Shown piece by piece: positions 1-11,382 of a DNA stretch of 60,000 nucleotides; the first letter of the stretch is position 1; every line of letters begins with the position of its first letter. Under the pieces are notes generated by a model, which saw only the letters and a program-made list of their open reading frames with translations, was not told the DNA's origin and did no database searches. Location of the stretch: positions 9,114,278 through 9,174,277 of the forward strand of contig NC_134030.1 of assembly GCF_964204645.1 (NCBI RefSeq), given 5' to 3'. The DNA is from Tubulanus polymorphus (lineage: Eukaryota > Nemertea > Palaeonemertea > Tubulaniformes > Tubulanidae). A program made the position numbers and the translations under genes.

Positions 1-562
1 AAACTTTCAAACGCCAGTACGCTGCAGTCAATAGGAGCGTCACTAAGAATATTTAAAGGGGATGAGAATTGATACAAGTCGAGCTATATGCCATACTTCC
101 CGCCGTATCTGTCCGAGTCGAACACCCAAGTCAAACGAGCATTTCTGAATTCTTCGAAATTGCTCGAATGTTCCTAGTCTTAGTTAGTATAATTCAAAAC
201 TTGATATGGGCGTTCTCTGGACCTTTCAGGCAATATATCTATGGAATGTGAATTGCTGGAGTGGGAAAAAACTAAATTCGGAACTAAAATATTGCGGAAT
301 TTGAATTTGAAAAGGGGGTCACCGCACCCGCGATCCCCCTTTGGTGACACTCATGTACCCATTATTATCATTATGCAACGATGCTCTTTTTCCATCCACG
401 TCTTCATTTTTTTTAGATAATTCGACAGCAGTTTCCACAAATTACAACGCGACGTCTCGGTACACGTGGACAATCGAAGTCAGTAAAAGGTGTCGTCGGA
501 CTTTTCCACCATATCTCTGTAAAAAATGCTCTTCAGTTATGAATTTTATTCTCTCGTTTCAG

Positions 563-3500
563 ATATCACTATTACGGGATAGCCATTCGCGAAAGCTCAC
601 AATATTTCGAATTGATCTATTCGAAAAAAGGAGCGCAAAGGTTTTTCAGAATATCCGAGTCAACATATTCATCTATTTAGATACCGACACTTGAATCGTC
701 TACTGATTATTGTCTTATACTTTTTCAGTTGTTTGGGTTCTGAAGGACACAAGAATTGCAATAGACATACGATCACATACAACCCACGGTCAAAATTGGG
801 CACTTTGTTACCGGAGTTTCCAAGCGTCAACGAAACACATTTGCCATTAGGGTTGGCCCAGGATAAGGTAGAAAATGCATCCATCTTTTTATGAAGATAT
901 GGATGAAACGACCGGGTGGAAGAGGATGAGCCACCCACTTTTACATACGCGCTTAAGATGAAACGACTGTATGAGAATTGCCGAAATGGCCTCATCAACA
1001 CTGTTCGCGTCCCTCGTGGCACATCAATTATTTGAGTTTGATATAACGGCTTTGTGTTTACCAAGATTGAAGAAATATTATGTCTCACCTTTTCCATCTA
1101 GAATTTTTTCGGGGGTTTAACAAAACCAGATAAAGTAATTACCCTTTTTAATCATCCATTTCAACGCGTTGAAAGTTCCGTGCAATTTTCGTTTTAGGTC
1201 AGCACGTTTTTAATGATGTACCGAACGCATTGTCAGCGCATACTGGACACGGTGATCCGGGCTAATTTCGAAGAGGTACGTATCATGTTTCGTGACTGAT
1301 AACTACAATCAAAGCGTATAGTCCCGACACAAACGAGATAAATTCAAATTTTCAATTTCGAATCCGATGACACGAAATATAATATCGTATTATATAATTA
1401 TAGTTGATTCAAAATCAAAATCCGGTTCTAGTGAAAGTATGCCCATTTGAGGAAATAGAAACATATACGCTTTGAGATATGGGGGAGGGTGTTGCCATAG
1501 TGGAGACTAGTCCAATGAGGCTTAAAGAGAATATGCCATCAAAATGGAATATTGTGTAAAATTCATTTTCAAATGTGATGTATTCACAAATATCAAATAT
1601 GGAATTGGTTTGAATTTTAGTTCAGCCATTACTGAGAAATATGACTATTAAATCGGCAATGCTAAGTTGTTAGATTGGCTATATAACTAACATGGTCTTA
1701 GACCGGTTCTGAGTCTAAGCCATGGAACCGGCCCTGACAGATATATTCAACCAACGGTCTTCGTTATAATCGATCTTTGTTACTAAATTAGTACATCGAC
1801 TCTTGCTGTTCTCTTCTTTGTAGGTACAGAGCTTTCTGTTACACTTTTGGCAGGGCATGCCGCCGCATTTGGTTCCGATACTAGACTCGGCGACTATCGT
1901 GTCACTAGTCGGCGTGTGTGACAGCATTCTATACAAAGTACTAGCGAACGTATTGGTGCCTTCAGTCCTGCAACAAGTTCCAGAGAGGTATAGCGTATAT
2001 TTCGAAGATAATTGAATAAAACTAACGATATAAAAAAGCTTCAATGTAATATCCGAATAACTTACGATTCGCTTTAAATGATAATATATGATACGATGTA
2101 TTCTATAGTTTAACTCAAGTCATCAGGAAATTCTCTACGCAATTTGACGAATGGCTCAAGCAGGCTCTCTACGGATTACCCGAGAATCTACGCTCTATGA
2201 AATTGGATCGTAAGTAAAACTAGACCATACGCGCGTTTAGCGTCGCTTTTCATCGAACATGAGACACACGGCAGACACTCTTGGAGATTTGCGTCGGTGC
2301 AGTTTCCGAGAAAAGAGCTTCGTAGTTTCTATGAAATTGATAGAAATACGAGAAATTTAGCTGATACGAGCATCTTATTAACGTAGACCTATTCATTGTT
2401 CTAGTTTCCAGGCGATTTTCCTATTTGTTACGACGACAAATATCGTTGAATCATTTGTGCCACGCTTCGCGCTCAGTGATCCACTGTGGAGATGTCGTCA
2501 ACCAGATGCTGGCCGACTGGCACCGCATTGACACCAGCAGCATATGCAAACAAACCCTATATACCATGGACAGTTACAACGAAAAAGAGTACGAGATAGT
2601 TTATAAATGTAAGGATCCTATCTAAAGGTTTACACAAAGGTTCAGCCTGGTTTAGGATCAGCAGACGTGATGAATACGCAAATTCCGTGCAATAATAATA
2701 ATATAATAATATAATAAGTGTCTTATATATGAAAAAAACCGCTCAGAGCGCTTCACATAAAAGCCTCATTAAAGAGGAAATGTTTAAGTTGCCTCCTGAA
2801 CATCTCCAAAGATGTTATAGACCGGAGGTCGCCAGGAAGCTGATTCCACAGGGTCGGGCCATTGATGGAAAAGGCCCGAGAATCGAAAGACTTTCTATTG
2901 TATCTAGGGACTGTCAGTGAGATAAAGGCAGAAGAACGGATGGGACGGCAATACGCAGAAAATCCTACAATAATTTCAGCAAAAGACGGAAAGATTTTGA
3001 ATAAATCAGTATTGGAGCAACGAATAGGTGTACTTTTGTTGAAATTATTATGGGATCTTTTACGTATGCTATATCTCCGTAGAGAAAGCTAGTACTTCAA
3101 ATAGATCTAGTTTATCTCAAAAGTACTATTTGTATCTACGCCTTTAGATTCTAACTGGAGATCGAAATTCTATACTGCAGTCGAATTGATGATAATAATG
3201 ATACGATACTGTGCTCTCGCATTACCTAGATATCGAAAACATCCTTATAGGTGGCCACGCTCCTTTTAAAAACCAAATCAAAGCCTCATATCTCATCATC
3301 CTCCCTCTGCAGGGACTCGAACCTGATGACATCGCTACACTCAGCCACGGCACGAACCCCTGCATCAGTAGACCGGGTGCGCAGGTACATGCGCAGCTTT
3401 CCGAACGAAAACTGGCGGCACCAATCAGATTGCTCGTTGTATAATCGTTGAGGCAAATTTCAAGGAAGAACTATAAATGGGAAAACCCGGGATAAAATAA

Positions 3501-6500
3501 AACGGGGTTTCTGATTGGCTAAAAATCACATCATCTGAACTGCGCATGTATCTGCGCACACGGTCGATTATGGCAGGGTTTCGTGCCGTGGCAATCTCGA
3601 TGCCATCAGGTTCGAAACCCTGCCGGGGGAGGATGATATCTCATATGCACCAAGAAAAGGACAGTGTTGTCGAAAACTGTGTTGCTTAGTACAACAATCC
3701 GACTGACATAGACAGTTTGCTAGCCTGATAATTTGTTTGCATATGGACTCTAAAAGGATACGTTTTAGAGTCCATGGTTTGCCCTTTTTGAAATATAACT
3801 GAAAGTGCCCCCTCATGTCAAACAGACGTTTCTACCCGCTGGATATGTCAGTTTGCTATAGTATATCCATCGGATATAGAAATGTTATAACGTGAACCTA
3901 TTTTCTTCGTTCGTCACTATAGTATGTCGTGAATTTGAATTTCTACTGGAAGAACAAGCGCCGCTTGAAAGTTACACCGAATGGCTCGATTCGTTAGTAG
4001 ATCGTTGCGTCGTGCAGGTAAAGACACTAGGGAACGATTTAGTAAAGCTAGCGTTCTCCGGTGAACAAGGGATCCACTGTGATCGCGGGTGAAATTTACA
4101 TAATTTGATATTTCGCTTTACGAATTGAATTATCCAGAAAGTGCTCATCAATCGCTAAATTATTTGCTTTGTGAGGCTTGTCTTCTTATGGTTGCGAGAA
4201 ATCGTGTATTTTTCATGTAAATCTGTCCGCTTATTCTTTTGGGATCATTTTTCTTATAATGTAAATCCTATTTTTCACGCAGACGTCGATGTCCAGACCG
4301 GGAAGCTTACGCAAATCAGCCAGACAGTTTCTGTTGATGTGGTCGTGTTTCGGCACACGAGTTATAAGAGATATGACGCTGCATAGCGCTCCCAGTTTCG
4401 GTAATTATAAAGTCATATTATTCAGTGATGATCGATTGACCTGGTTTTGGAAACGATAAATGCTTCCAAAAAATCCGAACGAATATATTACGCTCCAACT
4501 TGGAAGTTTATTGACTCTGAAAAATAACACATAGATTTCTCGATATTGTCTACAATAAATAATGTCATATATTCTATACAATATTAAGGATCGATAAAGC
4601 AATTTTGGATTTGAATACATTGATAAGTGAATAGAATTGACCGGCATCCTGCCTAGCCCCAATGTATTGATGACGTCGTAGACATTTCTCAAATTATCAA
4701 AAACCTTCTAAAAATAAGATAAGAATTATGAAATGTATTTAATAACAAAATAAACGTCAGAATTCACAATCGTGATAGTTATTTTCGAACGACAATATCG
4801 ATAACGTAGTGTACATCGAATCACTGAAATGACGCATGCTAGGTATCAATGTATAATATAGATATTATTGTAACGGTTTTTATGGCGTCAAAAAATCTAA
4901 ATTTTTTGACGTTGTCATTTAGTTTTTTATATTATTAGGAGTTTATGGAGGCTGTAACCAAATATCTCTCAATGGTCAAAATTCCTAAAACCGGACTCCA
5001 AACATAACGCCGTTAATGACTCAATGACTCGGGTCTTTATTTGCAGGATCGTTCCATTTGATACACCTCATGTTCGACGACTATGTGCTTTACCTCATCG
5101 AGAATCTGCACACGAACGAACACGCCAACGAACTGTACAGAACTGTTCGCGGCGAAACGAGCATCAAACAGCAACATAATAACCACCTCTATCAACACCA
5201 ACATAACAACACCAATAACAACAACAGCAATAGTCATATCCATCAAAATGACGAAAGCCATCGTAACAATATCGGTAAGAAATAGGTAACAATCGAGCAC
5301 GGACTGGGATAAATTCTTGATTTTTTTTTGGTATCACCCAGTCCTGGTTGTCTCCACGGAGATCTCCGTCGCTATACGATCCTAGTGTAACCAACTGTAC
5401 ATCAGACACTTAGCTTCTTGGGGAATTTGTCTGTATGGTTTTGCAGTTACTGCCGAAACTATTCTCGCATTCTCTGTGCAGAATATTTCGCAGAACTTGC
5501 GTCGTCGTCGAGGTTGTGTATTTTACAAGATACCGTGACCGATTTATCATTTATACATAACGATTTTTTGATATTCATTGCAGATGGCTTTGATGGGCTT
5601 CCAGTCCCAACACCTCATCATGGAGGGAACCACGCGTACGCACCTGATGGGACAGATATGTGCACCAGACGCCAGTCTGTAATCACAAACACCAATACTT
5701 GTTACTTGTTGTCAAAAGGTATATATCTTTAGTAAGAAACTAGCGACAAACTTTGTCACGGGTTGGCGAGGGCAATGGCGCTATGCGTTAACAAGTTTAT
5801 GGTACCAATGAAAGATACTTGCCGTGTGTATGTTTTAGTATAGATTTTGTGCAAATACGATAACGATTTGATAGACCATTTAGGGTTCATCTTTTGGACC
5901 ATATCATCCTCGCTTGCCAGGGTTGGATTTCCGCCCGTCGAAGTTCACGCCAATACAGGTTGCCGCTAAGCGGCCACCAATCTATGTGTTAAGATAATCA
6001 GATAAGTCGTTTTTCACCGGCAGATTCACTACGCATTTGATTGGCTGATGTATAGACTGGTGGCCGCTTGCTTAGTGGCAACCTATGTTTTATTGAATTC
6101 TGTGACATGAATGGACAGCCTTAGTAAGTTTTTATCGTGTATGGTGTTCTCTCTTAGATCTAGTGAATAACATTCCCGAAGATGAATCGTTGGACGACGC
6201 TGCATCGCCGAAACAACCCAACATTATAACCTCAGCGTCTCAATCATATCGTCCCGCGGTTGATCACCAGGAGGCGCGGTCTTCGTGTCAGATGGATGCG
6301 CTGTCGAGTTTTTCGTATGTTTTCTATTGCTTTTTGAAAATGCAAGAGTCGCGCTTCATAGAAGACGCTCGTTCGTAGCTTTTGAGGCGACCCTTCTCCT
6401 CTTTCTTTCATTTCACAGGAGTAATGGCTTGTACGAATACAATAGTTGCCACTCTAGTCAAACCGAATCCATGCCAACAAGTCAGTTTTGCGAGTATACA

Positions 6501-6971
6501 CAGGTATCATTCCAACCATCCTCACTCCTCACCTCGTCAAATACATGTTTCTAGAAATCATGATATTTCAATATTTGGACCGATTGATAATTCGTCTTTT
6601 TCAAAATGTTCACTTCAGGTTGACGATTACGCCGAAAGTTGTATGAAGTACGACACAAGCCCGGATATCATGACGTCATCAATCAAGGACGATTGGTTAC
6701 AGGCGTATGACAGTTATTACTCACAAGGGACACGCGTCCAGAATACGTAATGATAAGCTCGGAATATAAGAAAAAAACAACAAAACACTAGCCAAGATTT
6801 CGGTCATGAAATGTCTGAGATTTTTCAAATTCTTATTTCAGAACACCTACGCTGTCAAACACCGGGTATGAGAATACGGTGAATTGGTTGAAACCAGATC
6901 AGAATATAGGAAACGGATACCCGTATTGTCAAACGATTGTGGGCGCTGATTGCAAAGGAAAACCGATTTGA
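563..6971 (+). CDS. RFX4: RFX4-type winged-helix transcription factor, 3' 14 exons (5' end outside window)
   Basis: Exons read in phase: 563-640, 729-867, 1198-1275, 1824-1987, 2109-2209, 2405-2608, 3923-4017, 4283-4400, 5047-5274, 5584-5718, 6158-6314, 6419-6503, 6619-6746, 6842-6971 (TGA). They total 1,840 nt, about 612 residues, close to what follows the same point in vertebrate RFX4. The first exon opens with [15 protein letters not shown], the end of the RFX DNA-binding domain. Then come [106 protein letters not shown] and [16 protein letters not shown]: the RFX B, C and dimerisation regions. The KQTLYTM and MFDDYVLYL blocks fit RFX4 rather than RFX6 or RFX1-3 as I know those families. 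Exon 9 ends in an Asn/His/Gln-rich tract, and the last five exons are poorly conserved Ser/Tyr-rich tail. Family role: nuclear, binds X-box DNA as a dimer and regulates ciliary and neural genes. Introns show GT/AG throughout; the donor at 641 (GTTTTT) is weak. The N-terminus and most of the DNA-binding domain lie upstream of base 1. Confidence 0.95.
1640..1737. repeat. GGCCGGTTCC-AGTC family repeat, fragment
   Basis: Contains GGTCTTAGACCGGTTCTGAG and CCATGGAACCGGCCC. These blocks recur at 23,838-24,067 and 52,385-52,570. Lies in the RFX4 intron before exon 4. Confidence 0.5.
3297..3635. mobile_element. tRNA-like foldback element, copy 1, intact, with 9-bp target-site duplication
   Basis: 339 bp between two copies of ATATCTCAT (3288-3296 and 3636-3644). 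Ends are inverted: CATCCTCCC at the left and GGGAGGATG at the right. The arms stay complementary for about 100 bp. Each arm holds a T-arm/B-box-like GTTCGAA-CC sequence, and the right arm contains GGCAGGG..CCCTGCC that could pair like a tRNA acceptor stem. The middle carries CCAATCAGATTGC and CCCGGGATAAAATAAAACGG. It is non-coding and lies in the RFX4 intron between exons 6 and 7. Length, long inverted ends and 9-bp duplications fit a Mutator-like foldback MITE; the tRNA-like content is odd for that class. Confidence 0.8.
4497..4892 (-). mobile_element. ~400-bp GACGCC-ended repeat, copy A (in an RFX4 intron)
   Basis: Read on the minus strand it starts TTTTTTGACGCCATAAAAACC and ends TTATTTTTCAGAGTCAATAAA. 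The same ordered blocks occur at 21,352 and 22,714: CCGTTACAATAAT, ATTGATACCTAG, GTGCACTACGTCATC, GCCGGTCAATTC, TGTGTTATTTTTC. It lies wholly between RFX4 exons 8 and 9. Short inverted ends TTTGACGCC/GGCGTCAA suggest a MITE. Confidence 0.7.
5953..6088. repeat. Small foldback element in an RFX4 intron
   Basis: Inverted ends: ACAGGTTGCCGCTAAGCGGC at the left and the complement of ACATAGGTTGCCACTAAGC at the right, with roughly 35-bp arms including GGCCACCA.TCTAT. About 70 bp of AT-rich spacer lies between. No copy elsewhere in the window. Confidence 0.65.
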
Positions 6972-7209
6972 ATGTTTTAGAAGTTGTATAATGTCACGGG
7001 GTAGAGAGCACGTTAAGTTTTTAGAAAAAAAAGATGTTTAGTAACAGCAAATCAGATAACAATTTTGATCTATTCTCTTCATTTCAATCCTTGGTATAAA
7101 TAGTACTTTCGTACTGTAGTTCTGGGCAAATGCTGAATCCAATATGGAAAAGTTGTACTGATTTATTTTGTGTGAATATGATCTAAGTGTAGTACTTACG
7201 ATAATATGA

Positions 7210-7215
7210 AATAAA
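7210..7215 (+). terminator. Poly(A) signal of the RFX4 gene
   Basis: AATAAA lies 239 bp after the RFX4 stop, in an AT-rich 3' UTR that has no other canonical signal before the convergent gene. Confidence 0.7.
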
Positions 7216-7235
7216 GTCTATGTTATATTTATGTT

Positions 7236-7255
7236 TTTATTAGACAGTTTTTATT
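7236..7255 (-). terminator. Poly(A) signals of the convergent GPCR gene
   Basis: Two AATAAA hexamers on the minus strand (complement at 7236-7241 and 7250-7255) lie 70-90 bp past the GPCR stop. The two transcription units therefore end tail to tail within about 50 bp. Confidence 0.5.
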
Positions 7256-7325
7256 AAAAGTATCTAAAAATGCGCAGGCATTTCAACGACCCGGCGAGGT
7301 GATTCTGGCTCTTATAAACTTCGAT

Positions 7326-8546
7326 TTACGTTACGGGCCTTTTGCACTTGAATACAAACAAAAACTCGTCTCGAAAAGCTTTCATCGTTTTTAGATATAT
7401 GAATAGATTTACGCAATATACGGAATCACGGAAAACTTTGAAAAATATCCTTAAAGTCGATGGCACCAACGCGACTAGATTTAACATCGGTGATGAGTTT
7501 AAGACACCGTAATTTCGAATGAATAATGACCTAATGGCGATAGCCAGCTTCTCAAAAGCGTTTCCTAGAGAATAAGGGAATACAAGAACTGTGTACACAA
7601 TAATCACCACGAGAAGAGTCACAGAAGCAGTTTTCGAAAGTTCTCCATTAGAACTACGAATTTTCTTCGACTTCCCGCGTACTGCAGCAGTAAGCACTGA
7701 TGTAAATACAATGAGGAAAGATGGTAGAATGTCCTGTATAATCGCTTGTACTCCAAGAACTGTAGCTATCGTTTTGATATCTACCCTTGTTGGATAATGG
7801 CAAGTCCAGTAATCAAAACCTTCTCTAGGTCCTGGTTTTGAGCGTACGTATGTAACACGGCTATTTCGCAGCCAACTGAGCATGTTGATAACTAATGCAA
7901 ACAGAACGACGACGCTCACTACTCCCATACGTCTAAAATTCGTGAAATGTCGCATGTGAAAAAATGGGAATCGAACCGAAACGAGTCGTTCGATTGCAAT
8001 AGCTACAACGACGTAATTAGAAACGGTTATTGACTGTTCATAAAACAGGTTCAGAAAGACGCAAGACGGAAATCGAAAATTCATTACGTAATAGAAATAA
8101 TAGAAGTAATTGAAAAGTGAATTCGGACACATATGACGGTTGTGTGAGAAATTAAAAGAAAACGCCGATGAACAACCTCGATGAAAACGTAATGCTAGTA
8201 CTAACAAATTATGCGAGATTATCTTAGCGTACTGGCGGAGCTCGAATAGACAGACAATGATGTCCGAAACGGCTAAGGCGATTAGATAAACAACCGTCAC
8301 GCGCACCGAGCGAAAATGGCGACATTTCATAAGTACGACGATGGTGATGAGGTTAAAGGCGCATCCTGCTGGGTATATCACCAGAACTCTGACTAGTTCG
8401 TTCACGCGAGTAAGGTTCGCGTTGATGTGTTTTAACCTGCCCAACCATTGAAGCGCTAGATCAGAAACAACTGGTTCGCCGCCGTTTCGAATTCGACTAG
8501 TGGAGTTTTCGTATCGACCTGTCATCATCATCGCTTGCCCTGTCAT
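7326..8546 (-). CDS. Rhodopsin-family (class A) G-protein-coupled receptor, orphan, peptide-receptor-like
   Basis: A 406-residue seven-helix receptor in one coding exon. Helices at roughly residues 51-73, 84-102, 162-188, 208-225, 268-288, 308-330 and 355-386. Helix 2 has the conserved Asp (LAVSD, ~95). Cys 162 lies exactly 25 residues before the Arg of an ERL motif (186-188, the DRY position), so it is the usual helix-3 cysteine; Cys 249 in WTCHYP is its likely disulfide partner. NPxxY is degenerate (NLFIY, 380-384). The N-terminus has NST and NLT glycosylation sites. Between the helix-2 Asp and the helix-3 Cys are 67 residues instead of about 27, an enlarged, Phe/Tyr-rich first extracellular loop with no obvious intron. 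Start: ATG at 8546; just upstream (8553-8554) is a strong 3' splice site (TTTCATTTCTGCAG), so a 5'-leader intron is likely and a short upstream coding exon is possible. Acts at the plasma membrane; ligand not predictable. Family level sure, subfamily not. Confidence 0.85.
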   Translation of the reverse strand: MTGQAMMMTGRYENSTSRIRNGGEPVVSDLALQWLGRLKHINANLTRVNELVRVLVIYPAGCAFNLITIVVLMKCRHFRSVRVTVVYLIALAVSDIIVCLFELRQYAKIISHNLLVLALRFHRGCSSAFSFNFSHNRHMCPNSLFNYFYYFYYVMNFRFPSCVFLNLFYEQSITVSNYVVVAIAIERLVSVRFPFFHMRHFTNFRRMGVVSVVVLFALVINMLSWLRNSRVTYVRSKPGPREGFDYWTCHYPTRVDIKTIATVLGVQAIIQDILPSFLIVFTSVLTAAVRGKSKKIRSSNGELSKTASVTLLVVIIVYTVLVFPYSLGNAFEKLAIAIRSLFIRNYGVLNSSPMLNLVALVPSTLRIFFKVFRDSVYCVNLFIYLKTMKAFRDEFLFVFKCKRPVT

Positions 8547-8576
8547 TATCGTCTGCAGAAATGAAACATTCCCCAA

Positions 8577-10798
8577 CCCGTAATTATAGTTCCATACACG
8601 CTAGTAGACGCGCGGATTACAGGGTGCCATATAGATCAATATATATGAATTTTATTTTGAAACCTGTTTGAAACATTTTCTTCTATTTCCACTATGTGAA
8701 CTATGTTAAGGTATCTATACCATATTATTTATTCTGTGCAGGTTTATGTTTCGAGAGGTTTGAATTGTCAGATCTTGATAGAAATCCATACCGATTGAGC
8801 CAAGAGGGAGATGGTTATAGACACAGATATCCTATAAGCGCGCCGAAGCCTTTGCAATATCCAGTTGAATTGGCCGATTGTTTTTGCTTGTCGTCGAAAA
8901 ACTTGCTCGTTCAATTGAAGTATTTAAAATAGGATCTTCTGGAAGAAGCATCGCAATCAAAGACAATACGACGGTTGAACGAAGATGCTTACGTTCTTTC
9001 AATCAAAGCACTAGACTGCTCTGTCGGAAGCCCTTCGAAAATAATTGACTAAGGGAGGCAGTCTACGAGTTAAACAATGGAACCGTTGATTTGGAGGGGA
9101 ATTCTTGGCTTGGCATGATTTATCTGTTGTCATCAGGCGATCAATTTATTGCGCATACAAAATATATCCCTCGTAGATCCAATGTTAGTTGTTCACCGTC
9201 TCGTTCAAATATCTTTCTTAAGAAACGATTTTGTTTTTCGCTGTTACATGAATCTTTTCTAAGAGGTAATTGGAAAAGAAAATCTCGTAATGCTGTATCT
9301 TATATCCTGTAACATTAGAAAAAAAACTGAATTCACATAAACTATATAAGCACAGTAAACTGTTCATTGATGTCATCCGTGATTTCCAACTGCGTACAAA
9401 AACCTACGTCTGAGTCCTGTTCATTAATCCCCATTTCTTAGACAACGATATAATCCTTGCGCGCAACAGGATTTGTTTGATTCTTCGACGTATAAGCAGT
9501 CGGAAACCGTCCCACGTGACCGGATGTCGCATGGCTATTCGACAGCAGGCAACCGGAAACGTATAATAACACATTGGACGGACGATTATTGACGTTTGAA
9601 GTTTTTTTTCTTATCGTATACAAGAATAGAATAGACGTTGCTGTAAATGTGTACGTAATTTGTGTTTCTAATCAATTCGTATGCTCGTCAAATACGTTCT
9701 GCTCTTGCCCATAGAAATTAGTGATTCGAATCCCTGCCGAAATATTTGCTTACGTTGAACAGCGAATGATAAGTAGAAAGATTGTTTGTGTAATTAAAAG
9801 AAAGTATCTTTTTAGAAAGTTTAATCTTGTTTTAAATAATAAATTAGGTGATTCGATTCTCGTATAGGCAGAGGTTAGGTCAATTCGGAATGACCTTAAA
9901 GAGTTTCGATCAAGATAGCTTTCACGCCACAATGGACTGAAAAAAAAATCACAAGTTTTTGACAGCTCATATTTTCGTGGATATTCCCGCTCGGCCGAAT
10001 CGTCCCTGGGCTTCGTTGTTGTTTTAATTAACCGATCACGCCGACAATGAGCAATGGCTCCCGGCAGAGTTCTCGTATTCGCTCACGGGGGAATGCTGCC
10101 GAGTCACGATATGTAAATATCATTCCGAAATATTAATTCGTTTCAACAAATCCAAATGACCAAAAAATTACGAGGCAACTTCTATTCAACTTGCGTAGGG
10201 GTTTTGTCGTTGACACGTTTCCAATCAGAATCTGAAAAAAATACGACACGACTTTTCTTCGGTAATCCACGTCAAATGATCGTGTTATTTTTTGACGATG
10301 AATCTGCGAACGCGGACAAAAATCCAACACTTAAAACGTATTCAAAGGCACTAGATATTTTCAAAACAAAATATATATAATATATATAATTCATTTATTA
10401 TTTCATTTTAAAACAGAAATGCGAGGAGACGACATCACGGCTACACCATCAGACCCCATATTTTCTTTTCATAATCTGAGCACGTATCAAAGGCGACCAG
10501 ATTTTCAGTCGAATTCTCGCGTCGTTTTCAAGCTAATAATTTGCCTCTATTTTGATTTCATTTCTTAGACAAAAAGATGAACCAGAATAACCAACTGAAC
10601 ATGTGTGATAGGTTGATCAAACGGAAATTCTAATGAAAATGCATTCACCGGTGCTCAAGAATAGTCTAATAAAGTAAGAATCACAACCATGTCCGGTAAT
10701 AACCGATAACAAATTTTTGCTTTGGTGCGTGTACGGGCGTCCGCGTGACGTCACATATCTTCGTGGAGTCCTATGGTGTAGTTCATTCATTTCGGTGT
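8577..10798. other. Intergenic, about 2.2 kb, no supported gene
   Basis: Separates the GPCR 5' end from the tentative 3' end of the neuropeptide gene. Short open frames only, without conserved motifs. A B-box-like sequence (GATTCGAATCCCTGCC, about 9724) has no matching A box or cloverleaf. Short TATATAATATATA runs near 10,370-10,390. I see nothing else. Confidence 0.5.
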
Positions 10799-10804
10799 TT
10801 TATT
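10799..10804 (-). terminator. Candidate poly(A) signal of the neuropeptide gene
   Basis: AATAAA on the minus strand, 579 bp past the neuropeptide stop codon. It is the nearest canonical hexamer I noticed; a nearer variant signal is possible. Confidence 0.3.
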
Positions 10805-11382
10805 TTTTCTTTCACCCGAAGATCGCTCGCCTACCATATATAGAATTTGTATTTCGATTGAAAGTTCATATTTTCGGCCGAAAAGCTTCTTGAATCAAGT
10901 ATACAATATGAAAATATGTACTTTTAGGAAGTACCGACAGAATCATTTAAGAATCTACGTAGTTCAGACATGTATCATGTACGCGTCGAAAATGCTATGA
11001 AGTCCGAATGAAAATGATTTTGAACTGTAAGAGTTCTTTGAGTGTTTGATATGTAATTTTACCGAACCGATTAAAGCAAACGAGATTGATGGCTATTTTT
11101 AGGCTGGGCTCACTGTCTTATATAGAACTGTACAAGGAATGCTCATTTACCAATTAGCAGCAGTCTAATCAGATCACGAGCTCATTTACATATTAAACTC
11201 CGCCCTATAAGAGCTCGACACGAATCGGAACTCGGTTGCCGACGAACATTTCCCAATCAAATAGGAGCTTATCACCAAACTTCACCGGATGCTCGACGTC
11301 TGCCCATTTCAAAGCGTCGGAGAAAAGCTTCTACCGGACTGATCGCAATTCAAAGGCAAGAGCACCGATTGTGGATTCCATT

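Noticed and set aside
8743-8932. Possible + strand exon after TTATTCTGTGCAG with a 62-residue frame to a stop
   Set aside because: No recognisable domain, no partner exon found, and it lies between two minus-strand genes. Could be real but cannot be supported.
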